A stretch of DNA of 14,230 nt from Gammaproteobacteria bacterium (GTDB lineage Bacteria > Pseudomonadota > Gammaproteobacteria > Eutrophobiales > Eutrophobiaceae), in assembly GCA_004356415.1 (NCBI GenBank), contig SMWN01000110.1, positions 1 to 14,230 on the forward strand. Direction: 5' to 3'. The notes beneath the pieces were generated by a model. That model was not told the origin of the DNA and did no database searches. It saw only the letters and a list, made by a program, of their open reading frames with translations. The translations under genes and the position numbers were made by a program. This document shows positions 7,800 to 14,230 of this stretch, piece after piece (position 1 is the first letter of the stretch; each line of letters begins with the position of its first letter).

Positions 7800-7821
7800 G
7801 TATCTTTAGTCGGCAAGATAC
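7800..7821. terminator. Weak hairpin between convergent genes
   Basis: A 7-bp stem, gtatctt (7800-7806) with aagatac (7815-7821), lies in the 93-base gap between the convergent M14 peptidase and SPOR genes. There is no proper T run on either side, so a terminator role is only suggested by position. A smaller atcat/atgat hairpin follows the M14 stop. Confidence 0.25.
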
Positions 7822-7848
7822 CCAGAAGATATTACACTGCATTGCTTC

Positions 7849-8724
7849 CTAACTGGTGAATAGCTTTTCACACTTCACAGGAACTGAATTAAACCGTGAT
7901 GGATAGCCATTAAAAAAATCGGACAGAGTATTTTCCTGTTTGTCCAGTTTAGCATCAACCCAGATAATTGATTGGGTTTTATGATAGGGCACCATAAATG
8001 GCAGATAACCAATATTTTTTAATTCATTCAATCTCCGGTTTGCCGCAGCCTGATTGGAGAATAAACCCAGGGAAATTGCGTTCTGTAACTTTCCTTTATC
8101 GATGAGCTTGTAATCATGAATACCCTTGCCTCTTAATTTTTCAATTGCTGCTATCGCTTCATCTTTTGATTCACTTGGGGATAGGTATATCCAGAATAAT
8201 TGATCTTCCCCATCACTTTCAGTTCTTTGTTTTGTCCGTATTTCGTTTTCCTTTAGCCAGTTGCTTAGCTCACCTGCCTGATGTGACTCAGCAAAAGGTC
8301 CAAAAGAAACACATAATATTCTTTCTTCTTCAGGTTTCTGAGTGTGGTTTTTTGTAAATACTGGAAGACTGCTTACCAACTCCTCGATAAACTTCTTTTC
8401 AATCATCACATCACCTTGATCCATCAGTGAAACAATATTCTGAAGAAGAGAATCCTTTTCATCAGGGAATTCAACTCCTCCTTCCCCCGCCCCCTCCCCC
8501 TTAATTTCATTCCTATTCTCATTTTCATCTTCAACTGATGACAAGATTACCGGTGTTTTGCCTGGTAAATTTTCCAGTTCCTCCAGTAAAACCAGCTTCT
8601 GTACATTGGCAGGAATAGTAAATGGCCTGACCGAGTTACTTACTTCAATACGTGTCTGTCTATCAAGTTCCCACCCAAAGTAGCAAACATTAAATAATAA
8701 AAATATGATAAACAGCCACTTCAT
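7849..8724 (-). CDS. SPOR-domain-like single-pass membrane protein
   Basis: This 291-residue protein has one N-terminal membrane segment (about 3-18, WLFIIFLLFNVCYFGW) with no lipobox, then a low-complexity linker, so most of it should face the periplasm. Two SPOR-like units are visible: ILCVSFGPFAESHQAGELSNWL (136-157), with its strand LFWIYLSP, and AISLGLFSNQAAANRRLNELKNIGYLPFMV (216-245). SPOR domains bind glycan strands lacking stem peptides at division sites, so an envelope or septal role is inferred. Genes of this kind follow coaX in several gammaproteobacteria, which supports the assignment. Its ATG overlaps the coaX TGA by four bases (ATGA), indicating translational coupling. Residues 75-83 (KGEGAGEGG) are encoded by an unusual G-rich tract. 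The specific function is unknown. Confidence 0.75.
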   Translation of the reverse strand: MKWLFIIFLLFNVCYFGWELDRQTRIEVSNSVRPFTIPANVQKLVLLEELENLPGKTPVILSSVEDENENRNEIKGEGAGEGGVEFPDEKDSLLQNIVSLMDQGDVMIEKKFIEELVSSLPVFTKNHTQKPEEERILCVSFGPFAESHQAGELSNWLKENEIRTKQRTESDGEDQLFWIYLSPSESKDEAIAAIEKLRGKGIHDYKLIDKGKLQNAISLGLFSNQAAANRRLNELKNIGYLPFMVPYHKTQSIIWVDAKLDKQENTLSDFFNGYPSRFNSVPVKCEKLFTS

Positions 8725-9482
8725 TGTTTCTGTCCAGAATACACAGCCAATCCGTGCAGTACCAGATCTGGTTCGTGTTCAAATTCTGCTGCGAGTTGTT
8801 CAAGAACAAGCTCTGCATTACCTCCAGTAATAATGCACCTCAATTGTCCACCATGATCATCCTTCATTGAAGTCACCACCCGATTGATTGCAGCGAACAT
8901 TGCCACGTAACAACCACTATTGACACCCTGTTCTGTGGTATTTGAAAAAGTGATTGACGGGATTATCTGTCTAACTGTGTTGATATTCGAGGTATTGTTA
9001 AGCAAAGCTTCCTGCATCATTGTATATCCGGGGAAAATAAATCCACCCATATGTTGACCAGATTCCGATATGCCATCTATCGTCGTTGCCGTACCACAAT
9101 CTACTACACATATGGCTTCTTCATATCTGCGGTATCTTTGCCAGGCAGCGATGATTGCCATCCAGCGATCAACTCCTAACTTACAATAATCAGAATACGC
9201 ATTTTGCACACCATGACTAAATGCTTCCGTTTTCACATATTCCGCTTCTACATGCCACTCCTTCTCGACGCAGGCATCCAAAATATCAGCAATGTTCGGG
9301 CCAGACACATTCGAAACCAGTACTCTATCCGGGCAATCAAGATGATCCCAGTGTTCATAAAATAATGCCGGCATATTAGGCTTATCATAAAGCATTGCCC
9401 CAGACGAACGAAAACCATTCTCTGCATTATCATGAAGTAACCATTTGACACGGCTATTACCAATATCAACCAGTAGATTCAC
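8721..9482 (-). CDS. coaX: Type III pantothenate kinase CoaX
   Basis: CoaX phosphorylates pantothenate, the first step of coenzyme A synthesis; the type III enzyme needs a monovalent cation and is not inhibited by CoA. At 253 residues it has the family length. The ASKHA-fold motifs are present: VDIGNSRVKW (5-14, phosphate-1 loop with D6), VSNVSGP (56-62), KLGVDRW (101-107) with the catalytic aspartate D105, VVDCGTATTIDG (126-137) with D128, GGFIFPGY (146-153), and ITGGNA (218-223). The start is GTG at 9482, overlapping the birA stop as GTGA. The gene's own stop overlaps the SPOR gene start as ATGA, so birA-coaX-SPOR are translationally linked. Confidence 0.95.
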   Translation of the reverse strand: MNLLVDIGNSRVKWLLHDNAENGFRSSGAMLYDKPNMPALFYEHWDHLDCPDRVLVSNVSGPNIADILDACVEKEWHVEAEYVKTEAFSHGVQNAYSDYCKLGVDRWMAIIAAWQRYRRYEEAICVVDCGTATTIDGISESGQHMGGFIFPGYTMMQEALLNNTSNINTVRQIIPSITFSNTTEQGVNSGCYVAMFAAINRVVTSMKDDHGGQLRCIITGGNAELVLEQLAAEFEHEPDLVLHGLAVYSGQKQ

Positions 9483-10456
9483 GATTCCATCCTTAAACTG
9501 ATTTCGCCGGCAGTATATTTTTGAATGCGATTATCAACGGACATAAGTAAAGAACCATCATTATCAATACCCATAATCAAACCATGAATATTTTTGCCCT
9601 GTAATTTTAATTTTGCTTTTTTGCCGCGCATACAGTCATATTGTTGCCACTCATTAATAATATCTTCAGTGCAGATATTCGCGTAGCTGTCGAGAAGCAA
9701 CATTACTGCAGAGACCAGTTCTGCAGCAATATGATTACGTGAAGGTGTTGGATCTTTGATACTTAAGAGGTCTGTCCAGTGTTGTTCTATATTACCCTCA
9801 AAACCAAGCGGGAAGGCAAAGTTCAATCCCAAACCTATGACCACATCGCACGGCCCCGCTGTCTCTCCTTTCATCTCGATGAGCAAGCCCCCCAGTTTTT
9901 TCTCCTGAAAAAATATGTCGTTAGGCCATTTGAGCCCAACACCATCAAAACCCATTGTTGTAAGTACCCTGATGACTGCAGAGCCAGCTGCCAGTGAGAG
10001 GCATGTTAATGATTCAACGGGCTGTTCAAAATGCCAGGCTATCGACAAGCTGATCCCTGAACCAAAGGGTGAGATCCACGAGTTCCCCCGCCTGCCCCGA
10101 CCTTGTGTCTGATATTCAGCCAAAATAACACACGCATGTTTATCCGAAATCTCCGGACTTTCCAACAGATATTTATTGGTCGAATCAATTTCTTCAAATA
10201 TTTCAAGCTTGTTCAGAATTTTGACTGCAGGCGAACGCATTCTGGAAAGCAATAATTGTTTATCCAGAAACTCTATTGATCTCGACAAGCGATAACCCTT
10301 ACCTTTCATCGCAACGATTGTCAGCCCATAATGACTCAGCGAATTAATCATCTTCCAGATTGCTGCACGCGATACACCTAACGCACGACCAAGCTCTTCA
10401 CCTGAATAAAGTTTGCTATCAGCGATTAATCTCAATAGCTTAACTCGGTTTTGCAT
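9479..10456 (-). CDS. birA: Biotin--protein ligase / biotin operon repressor BirA
   Basis: BirA makes biotinyl-5'-AMP and transfers biotin to the biotin carboxyl carrier protein of acetyl-CoA carboxylase. The 325-residue product also has an N-terminal winged helix (about 1-60, with GEELGRALGVSRAAIWKMI at 19-37 and KGKGYRL at 51-57), so it should be the bifunctional type that represses bio genes. The catalytic domain has EEIDSTN (88-94), the biotinyl-AMP loop GRGRRGNSW (119-127), GLKWPNDI (174-181) with KKLGG (186-190), and VIGLGLNF. The C-terminal SH3-like domain follows (about 275-325). No strong ribosome binding site is seen before the ATG. It lies 143 bp after the VWA/FHA gene, so it may have its own promoter. 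Confidence 0.96.
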   Translation of the reverse strand: MQNRVKLLRLIADSKLYSGEELGRALGVSRAAIWKMINSLSHYGLTIVAMKGKGYRLSRSIEFLDKQLLLSRMRSPAVKILNKLEIFEEIDSTNKYLLESPEISDKHACVILAEYQTQGRGRRGNSWISPFGSGISLSIAWHFEQPVESLTCLSLAAGSAVIRVLTTMGFDGVGLKWPNDIFFQEKKLGGLLIEMKGETAGPCDVVIGLGLNFAFPLGFEGNIEQHWTDLLSIKDPTPSRNHIAAELVSAVMLLLDSYANICTEDIINEWQQYDCMRGKKAKLKLQGKNIHGLIMGIDNDGSLLMSVDNRIQKYTAGEISLRMES

Positions 10457-10581
10457 TGGCTTGTGCCAAAATTAGAATGATGGAAAGGGTTAAACGAGTT
10501 TCGGTACTAGATGCAAGTTGAGAACTGCTCTTGGTAATTCAACCGCATTTATCAGGAAGAAGAATAGCAATAACTTTTAAT

Positions 10582-10607
10582 CATAATTACTGATCATAGT
10601 TACTGAT
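10582..10607 (-). repeat. 13-bp tandem duplication over the VWA/FHA stop codon
   Basis: The plus strand has two adjacent 13-base units, cataattactgat (10582-10594) and catagttactgat (10595-10607), differing at one base. The right unit contains the TAA of the VWA/FHA gene, so the duplication repeats the last codon and stop region. It looks like slippage and has no evident function. Confidence 0.6.
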
Positions 10608-12369
10608 CTGGGCGAATCGTGGCATCGTCATCATCATACCCGTCCATAACATCATCTCCACCATCGTCATCCAACATGATGGTTTCATCACTGCCTTTAG
10701 AACCTTCTGCGTCGGGCATATTCTCCCTCATTACAGTATCTTCTTCATCTTCATCAACCTCATTAACGGCATCAGAATCATCAACAGTACCCGTAATATC
10801 AAAATCGAAATCCGGTTCTTCGGGAAGATTATCATCCAACTCATCACGATTTGTTCCCGAGGGAACTGAGCCTGGTATCAATGTCGCTGCGTCAGAACTT
10901 GAAGTTCCCTGGTTTGCTATTACTGTGCTTGATATCACCGTCATCCCTGAATCGGCCATTTCCGGCATGACGAATTCAAACTCCACCTTGTGCAATCGAA
11001 CCATATCACCATGCTTTAAACGAACCTCTGATGTCACTGCTTTGTCATTCACAAAAGTCCCATTGATGCTTCCCTGATCAATTATCCAGTAGGAAAAGTC
11101 CTTGTATTCAATCAGTGCATGACGTCGGCCGATGGTTGTCTCTGGAATAACAAAATAATTCAGATATTCGGTATCCTTGCCAGCGACGCGCCCCAGCATT
11201 GTAGGTTGATTTCCTAATGCATAGGCTGCCTGTCCGGTAACCCCGTGGATGTCGTTTAAATATGCTTCCTGAGCAGTCTCTTCACCACGCGATCTATTTT
11301 TACTGCCTTTCAACAACATAAGGACCATGGCAATAACTGCCAGAATAAGCACTGCTAACGCAACGAGTATTAGCATTGAGCGCTTGCGCTCTGCCTCATC
11401 TTCAACCTGTGATTGACCGACAGGCACTTCTATAATGATGGGCTCAGGTGCAGATGTTGGCTCGACTATCCTTTCAATAATTTTTTCTATAATCCTGACT
11501 TCCTCGATAATTTCAGGCTCGTCTGGCTTGTTTATCAAGGTATGTAATTTGCTGAACACATTCTGCAGATCATCTGCCATCAGTGCGCGATAATACTCAC
11601 CATCCGTCTTTTGAGCCAGGGACTGAATAAGTTCAAAATCTGCATTCTCGGTAAAGGCTATCCCAAAAATCTTAATGCCCGCATCTGCTGCATCTGCTGC
11701 CAAATCTTCTTTCAACCATTTTGTCTTTTCCAGATCCCGATCCACATTGCCTGTATCGACAATGCCATCCGTCATAAAAACAATAATTTTTCTTGCTTCT
11801 TCCCTGCCGTTATTTTTCAGGTCGTAGATAGCACTTTCTATTGCAGCAGGACTATTTGTATACAGCCCCCTGTAATTAATTTTTGACAGGCTATCTAATA
11901 ATCCCTGTCTGGATGCCGAAGAAATTTCTGTTAAGGGGACTGCCATTCGAACATCCTGATCGAAAATAACAATCGCAACTCGTGTCGATTCATCCAGTTT
12001 GTTAATAAATTCTGTGACAGCCTGTTTGGTTAAAAACTGAGGATCGTTTTTCTTCATGCTCCCTGAGTTATCTAGCACCAGAATAATGTCCTTCATCAGC
12101 TGACTCTCAGCGTTTTCTGAAGTCTCTGGTTTTTCTATTTCAGTTTGGGATGTTTCTGTACTGGTGATATCGGTACTGACCTCTGTCGTTGGGTATGGCG
12201 TCACAGACTCCAGAACGTCAGGGGGGGTCATTTCTTCATCTTGAGGAGCTGGTGCTTCTGTCTCAGGAGTAATAACCGTTTCAGCCAGATATTCCTGGCC
12301 AAGGCCTGCCCACACCGTGACAACCAGTCCAACCATAAGGCAAGTGATTAACAGACATCGAAAATACAT
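10600..12369 (-). CDS. Membrane protein with VWA domain, transmembrane helix and FHA domain
   Basis: This 589-residue protein is not assigned to a named family. An N-terminal signal sequence or anchor (4-22, possible cleavage after VWA at 21) is followed by a Pro/Thr/Glu-rich linker (30-92). A von Willebrand A domain (about 94-280) has a complete MIDAS metal site: DNSGS (100-104), T171, and D201 in MTDG. A charged helix (286-304) and a hydrophobic segment (332-354) come next. A forkhead-associated domain (about 388-470) has GR (393-394), RRH (415-417), and GSINGTFVN (433-441); the usual SxxH serine is G414. The tail (471-589) is strongly acidic and repeats a Thr-hydrophobic motif six times (T477, T482, T496, T545, T563, T584). 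Inferred topology is VWA in the periplasm and FHA in the cytoplasm. FHA domains bind phosphothreonine, so signalling across the membrane is plausible. No clear ribosome binding site precedes the ATG. The sulfurtransferase lies 122 bp upstream. Confidence 0.85.
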   Translation of the reverse strand: MYFRCLLITCLMVGLVVTVWAGLGQEYLAETVITPETEAPAPQDEEMTPPDVLESVTPYPTTEVSTDITSTETSQTEIEKPETSENAESQLMKDIILVLDNSGSMKKNDPQFLTKQAVTEFINKLDESTRVAIVIFDQDVRMAVPLTEISSASRQGLLDSLSKINYRGLYTNSPAAIESAIYDLKNNGREEARKIIVFMTDGIVDTGNVDRDLEKTKWLKEDLAADAADAGIKIFGIAFTENADFELIQSLAQKTDGEYYRALMADDLQNVFSKLHTLINKPDEPEIIEEVRIIEKIIERIVEPTSAPEPIIIEVPVGQSQVEDEAERKRSMLILVALAVLILAVIAMVLMLLKGSKNRSRGEETAQEAYLNDIHGVTGQAAYALGNQPTMLGRVAGKDTEYLNYFVIPETTIGRRHALIEYKDFSYWIIDQGSINGTFVNDKAVTSEVRLKHGDMVRLHKVEFEFVMPEMADSGMTVISSTVIANQGTSSSDAATLIPGSVPSGTNRDELDDNLPEEPDFDFDITGTVDDSDAVNEVDEDEEDTVMRENMPDAEGSKGSDETIMLDDDGGDDVMDGYDDDDATIRPDQ

Positions 12370-12404
12370 AGATTATTATTAACTTAATTTATTACAGAGG
12401 GCCT

Positions 12405-12433
12405 AGTATAAAAGGTTATTTCGACGATGGATA
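12405..12433 (-). promoter_or_regulatory. Possible promoter of the VWA/FHA gene
   Basis: On the minus strand a good -10 box, TATACT (complement of 12405-12410), lies 36 bases upstream of the ATG. The region 17 bases further upstream has no convincing -35 box, so only the -10 supports this call. Confidence 0.3.
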
Positions 12434-12491
12434 TTCTTTCCACTGCGAAATCTCTTTGTGATGACACTAGTATTCTCTCTCATTCCTCATT

Positions 12492-13337
12492 CTAAGCCTT
12501 TTCACCTGTTGACACTGGTCTGTCGGGATCCGAGCACCAATCACTCCACGAACCCGCATAAAGGCGGGGTGTACCAAGACCAGCGTGTGCAACTGCTAAG
12601 AGATTATGACAGGCAGTGACGCCAGAGCCACAGTAAAACACAGTTTCCCTCATTTCAGTGCCCCCAAGGCTAGTTTCAAATTCCTTGCATAATTGAGTGG
12701 CATCCTTAAAAAATCCGTTGTTATCAAGATTGTTCTTCCAAAAACGATTGATGGCGCCTGGTATATGTCCGGCTGCCTTATCCAGTGGCTCTATCTCCCC
12801 CCTGTAGCGTTCAGGGTCACGAGAATCAATCAACAACTTGGACGCTGTCACGCGATCAACGGTTACCAGCCAATCCTTATTGGCTACACCCTGAAAACGT
12901 GTGGGCACATTTTTTTCTTCGCCAGTTGCTACCGGCAACCCTGCCTGTTCCCAAACCTGCCATCCTCCGTCAAGTACAGCGACTGTCTCATGTCCCATAT
13001 AACGCAACATCCACCAAAGCCGACTAGCAAAACACGCACAAGCATTGTCATAAATGATTACCTGTGAATCATTATTGATCCCAAGGCGAGAAAATAATGC
13101 ACTTAATGCGTTTGCTGACGGCAAGGGATGACGCCCGTGATCTGTCACAGGGGGGCCGCTCAAATCACCGTGCACATTTGCAAAGACGGCTCCTTTGATG
13201 TGTGATTCCAGATATGAATTCCTACCGGCATTTTTGTCCGCCAGGTCATAGCTACAATCAACGATGACCCAATTTGGTGAATCCAGATGATTGGCAAGGG
13301 TTTCTATATCAATAAGTGTTGTGAATGATGATGCCAT
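12492..13337 (-). CDS. sseA: Rhodanese-type sulfurtransferase (SseA / 3-mercaptopyruvate sulfurtransferase-like)
   Basis: The protein has two rhodanese domains: an inactive N-terminal one (DSPNWVIVDCSYDL to VAVLDGGWQVWEQAGLP) and a catalytic C-terminal one (LLIDSRDPERYRGE to LYAGSWSDW). The active-site loop CGSGVTA carries the persulfide cysteine (residue 236 from this start). The CG[SG]GVT form is typical of 3-mercaptopyruvate sulfurtransferases, while thiosulfate rhodaneses usually have CRKGVT, so mercaptopyruvate is the likely donor. Length (281) fits the family. Three starts lie close together: TTG 13358, ATG 13349 and ATG 13337. The last is chosen because the MASSFTTLIDIETLANHL start aligns best with SseA and AGGA sits just upstream, though closer than ideal. 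A TATAAT box lies at 13374-13379. Confidence 0.88.
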   Translation of the reverse strand: MASSFTTLIDIETLANHLDSPNWVIVDCSYDLADKNAGRNSYLESHIKGAVFANVHGDLSGPPVTDHGRHPLPSANALSALFSRLGINNDSQVIIYDNACACFASRLWWMLRYMGHETVAVLDGGWQVWEQAGLPVATGEEKNVPTRFQGVANKDWLVTVDRVTASKLLIDSRDPERYRGEIEPLDKAAGHIPGAINRFWKNNLDNNGFFKDATQLCKEFETSLGGTEMRETVFYCGSGVTACHNLLAVAHAGLGTPRLYAGSWSDWCSDPDRPVSTGEKA

Positions 13338-13358
13338 ATCTCCTGTCATTTCCCTCAA

Positions 13359-13379
13359 TATAATTTGTCTGACATTATA
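13359..13379. promoter_or_regulatory. Divergent promoter region of sseA and the aminopeptidase gene
   Basis: The gap between the divergent genes holds two perfect -10 hexamers. TATAAT is on the minus strand at 13374-13379 (toward sseA) and on the plus strand at 13359-13364 (toward the aminopeptidase gene). Neither has a good -35 at 16-18 bases. The minus-strand box is well placed for sseA. Confidence 0.4.
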
Positions 13380-13421
13380 TCGTTATCTCCCACAAACACC
13401 CTACATGCGTAACCCATTTCA

Positions 13422-14117
13422 ATGAACTATCAACGAATCAAGCGTAATTGTCTAATATGTTGCCTCATGCTTGGTTCAACATCATGTGCCACGACCAGTT
13501 ATTATCTACAATCCCTCAGTGGCCATGTAGATTTACTTTTAAAAAGACAACCCATCTCCGGAATCTTAGCCTCACAAAATACTGATAAATTGTTGCGAGA
13601 TAAATTGGAAATGGTGCTCGAAATTCGCAGATTTGCCAGTGAACACCTGGGTCTGCCTGACAATGGCAGTTATTCTGACTATGCTGATCTGGGTCGTAAT
13701 TTCGTTGTTTGGAATGTCTTCGCAGCTCCCGAATTGTCGTTACAAGCCAAACAGTGGTGCTTCTTGTTCGTTGGATGCCTGAATTATCGTGGTTATTATT
13801 CAGAAGAAGCAGCAAACAGGTACGCACAAACACTGGAGGCGCAGGGACATGATGTTTTTGTTGGTGGTGTTACAGCATATTCAACCCTTGGCTGGTTTAA
13901 TGACCCCGTTTTGAATACGATGCTCAATCGAGATAATAATTACCTTGCAAGTGTTATTTTCCACGAACTTTCCCACCAAAAACTTTATCTCAAAAATGAT
14001 ACGGCTTTTAATGAAGCCTTTGCTGAAATGGTTGCCCAGACGGGGGTGCAATACTGGCTCAACCTGCATGGAACTGCAGCATCGAGACAAAATTTTCTGG
14101 ACAAACGATCAGATTAA
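13422..14117 (+). pseudogene. Lipoprotein-like zinc aminopeptidase, interrupted by an in-frame stop
   Basis: The reading frame gives 231 residues resembling the proteobacterial putative aminopeptidase lipoproteins (DUF2265 type, usually about 350 residues). A signal sequence with an approximate lipobox (STSC, C22) suggests outer-membrane attachment. Family blocks visible are LGLPDNGSYSDYADLGR (76-92), VVWNVFAAPE (95-104), WCFLFVGCLNYRGYY (112-126), VGGVTAYSTLGWFNDP (147-162), and the gluzincin site IFHELSHQ (179-186) with downstream E198 in FNEAFAE. Translation ends at a TAA at 14115, inside the C-terminal helical region. The same frame then continues to the window edge with family-like residues, so a single nonsense change (for example CAA to TAA) is the simplest explanation. 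The zinc site precedes the stop, so a shortened active product is possible. It could equally be a sequencing error. Confidence 0.65.
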
Positions 14118-14230
14118 ACTTCTTTCGTGAATTTAATTCTGAAATACAAAGGAAAACTGGAAATGACTTACAACTCAGAAATATCTACTGATGAAAAAAG
14201 GGCAAACAAGAAATTCCTCCTCAATCAATT
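14118..14230 (+). pseudogene. In-frame remnant of the aminopeptidase C-terminus after the stop
   Basis: Directly after the TAA, with no frame change, 37 codons stay open to the window end. They read FVNLILKYKGKLEMTY, then STDEKRANKKFLLNQ. This resembles the family's C-terminal pattern, in which a FxxLxxxxRxxLExLY helix is followed by an EKRxxK stretch. The match in the unchanged frame argues for a point mutation and against a frameshift. The gene's true end lies beyond the window. Confidence 0.6.

Noticed and set aside
10619..11077. A 152-codon plus-strand open frame rich in Ser and Pro, antisense to the VWA/FHA tail
   Set aside because: It is the shadow of the acidic tail: Asp/Glu codons on the minus strand read as Ser-rich sequence on the other strand. 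It has no family resemblance.
12218..12226. A run of seven G within the VWA/FHA gene (codons for Thr-Pro-Pro) as a phase-variation tract
   Set aside because: Seven bases is short for phase variation, and the frame is intact on both sides.
13945..14130. A frameshift as the cause of the aminopeptidase truncation
   Set aside because: The +1 frame stops at 14130 without family-like residues, and the third frame also shows none, whereas the original frame does continue with family-like sequence after the TAA.
1..14230. A CRISPR array, tRNA, toxin-antitoxin pair, defence system or phage genes
   Set aside because: I saw no regularly spaced repeats, no cloverleaf sequence, and no gene with motifs of these systems on either strand.

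Overview
The window reads as ordinary chromosome of a gammaproteobacterium of moderate to low GC (roughly mid-40s percent by eye). Every gene that can be named has a housekeeping or envelope role, and the order rpoZ-spoT-ridA-recG-ubiC-ubiA plus birA-coaX-SPOR is a gammaproteobacterial arrangement. The exact order cannot be assigned from sequence alone. No tRNA, rRNA, CRISPR array, prophage or transposase gene is visible.

Left block (1-7755, plus strand): the 3' end of rpoZ and a hairpin terminator, then spoT, a 266-bp MITE-like inverted-repeat element, ridA, recG, ubiC, ubiA and a secreted M14 metallopeptidase. From ridA onward the genes are packed tightly (29 bp, 18 bp, a 25-bp overlap, 3 bp), so ridA-recG-ubiC-ubiA-M14 probably form one transcription unit. 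recG and ubiC use non-ATG starts. UbiC makes 4-hydroxybenzoate from chorismate, and UbiA prenylates it in the next step of ubiquinone synthesis.

Right block (7849-13337, minus strand; transcribed right to left): a SseA-like sulfurtransferase, a large VWA-transmembrane-FHA protein, then birA, coaX and a SPOR-domain protein. The last three are joined by 4-bp GTGA/ATGA overlaps. BirA (biotin ligase/repressor) and CoaX (type III pantothenate kinase) are cofactor genes; the SPOR protein is a likely envelope protein.

Right edge (13422-14230, plus strand): a lipoprotein-like HELSH zinc aminopeptidase, divergent from the sulfurtransferase. It is cut by an in-frame TAA, and the same reading frame continues with family-like sequence to the window end, so it is probably a recently broken gene.

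I found no convincing new multi-gene system. The points most worth a second look are the MITE-like element between spoT and ridA, the interrupted aminopeptidase, the VWA/FHA protein with six recurring Thr-hydrophobic motifs in its acidic tail, and the long N-terminal extension of UbiA.
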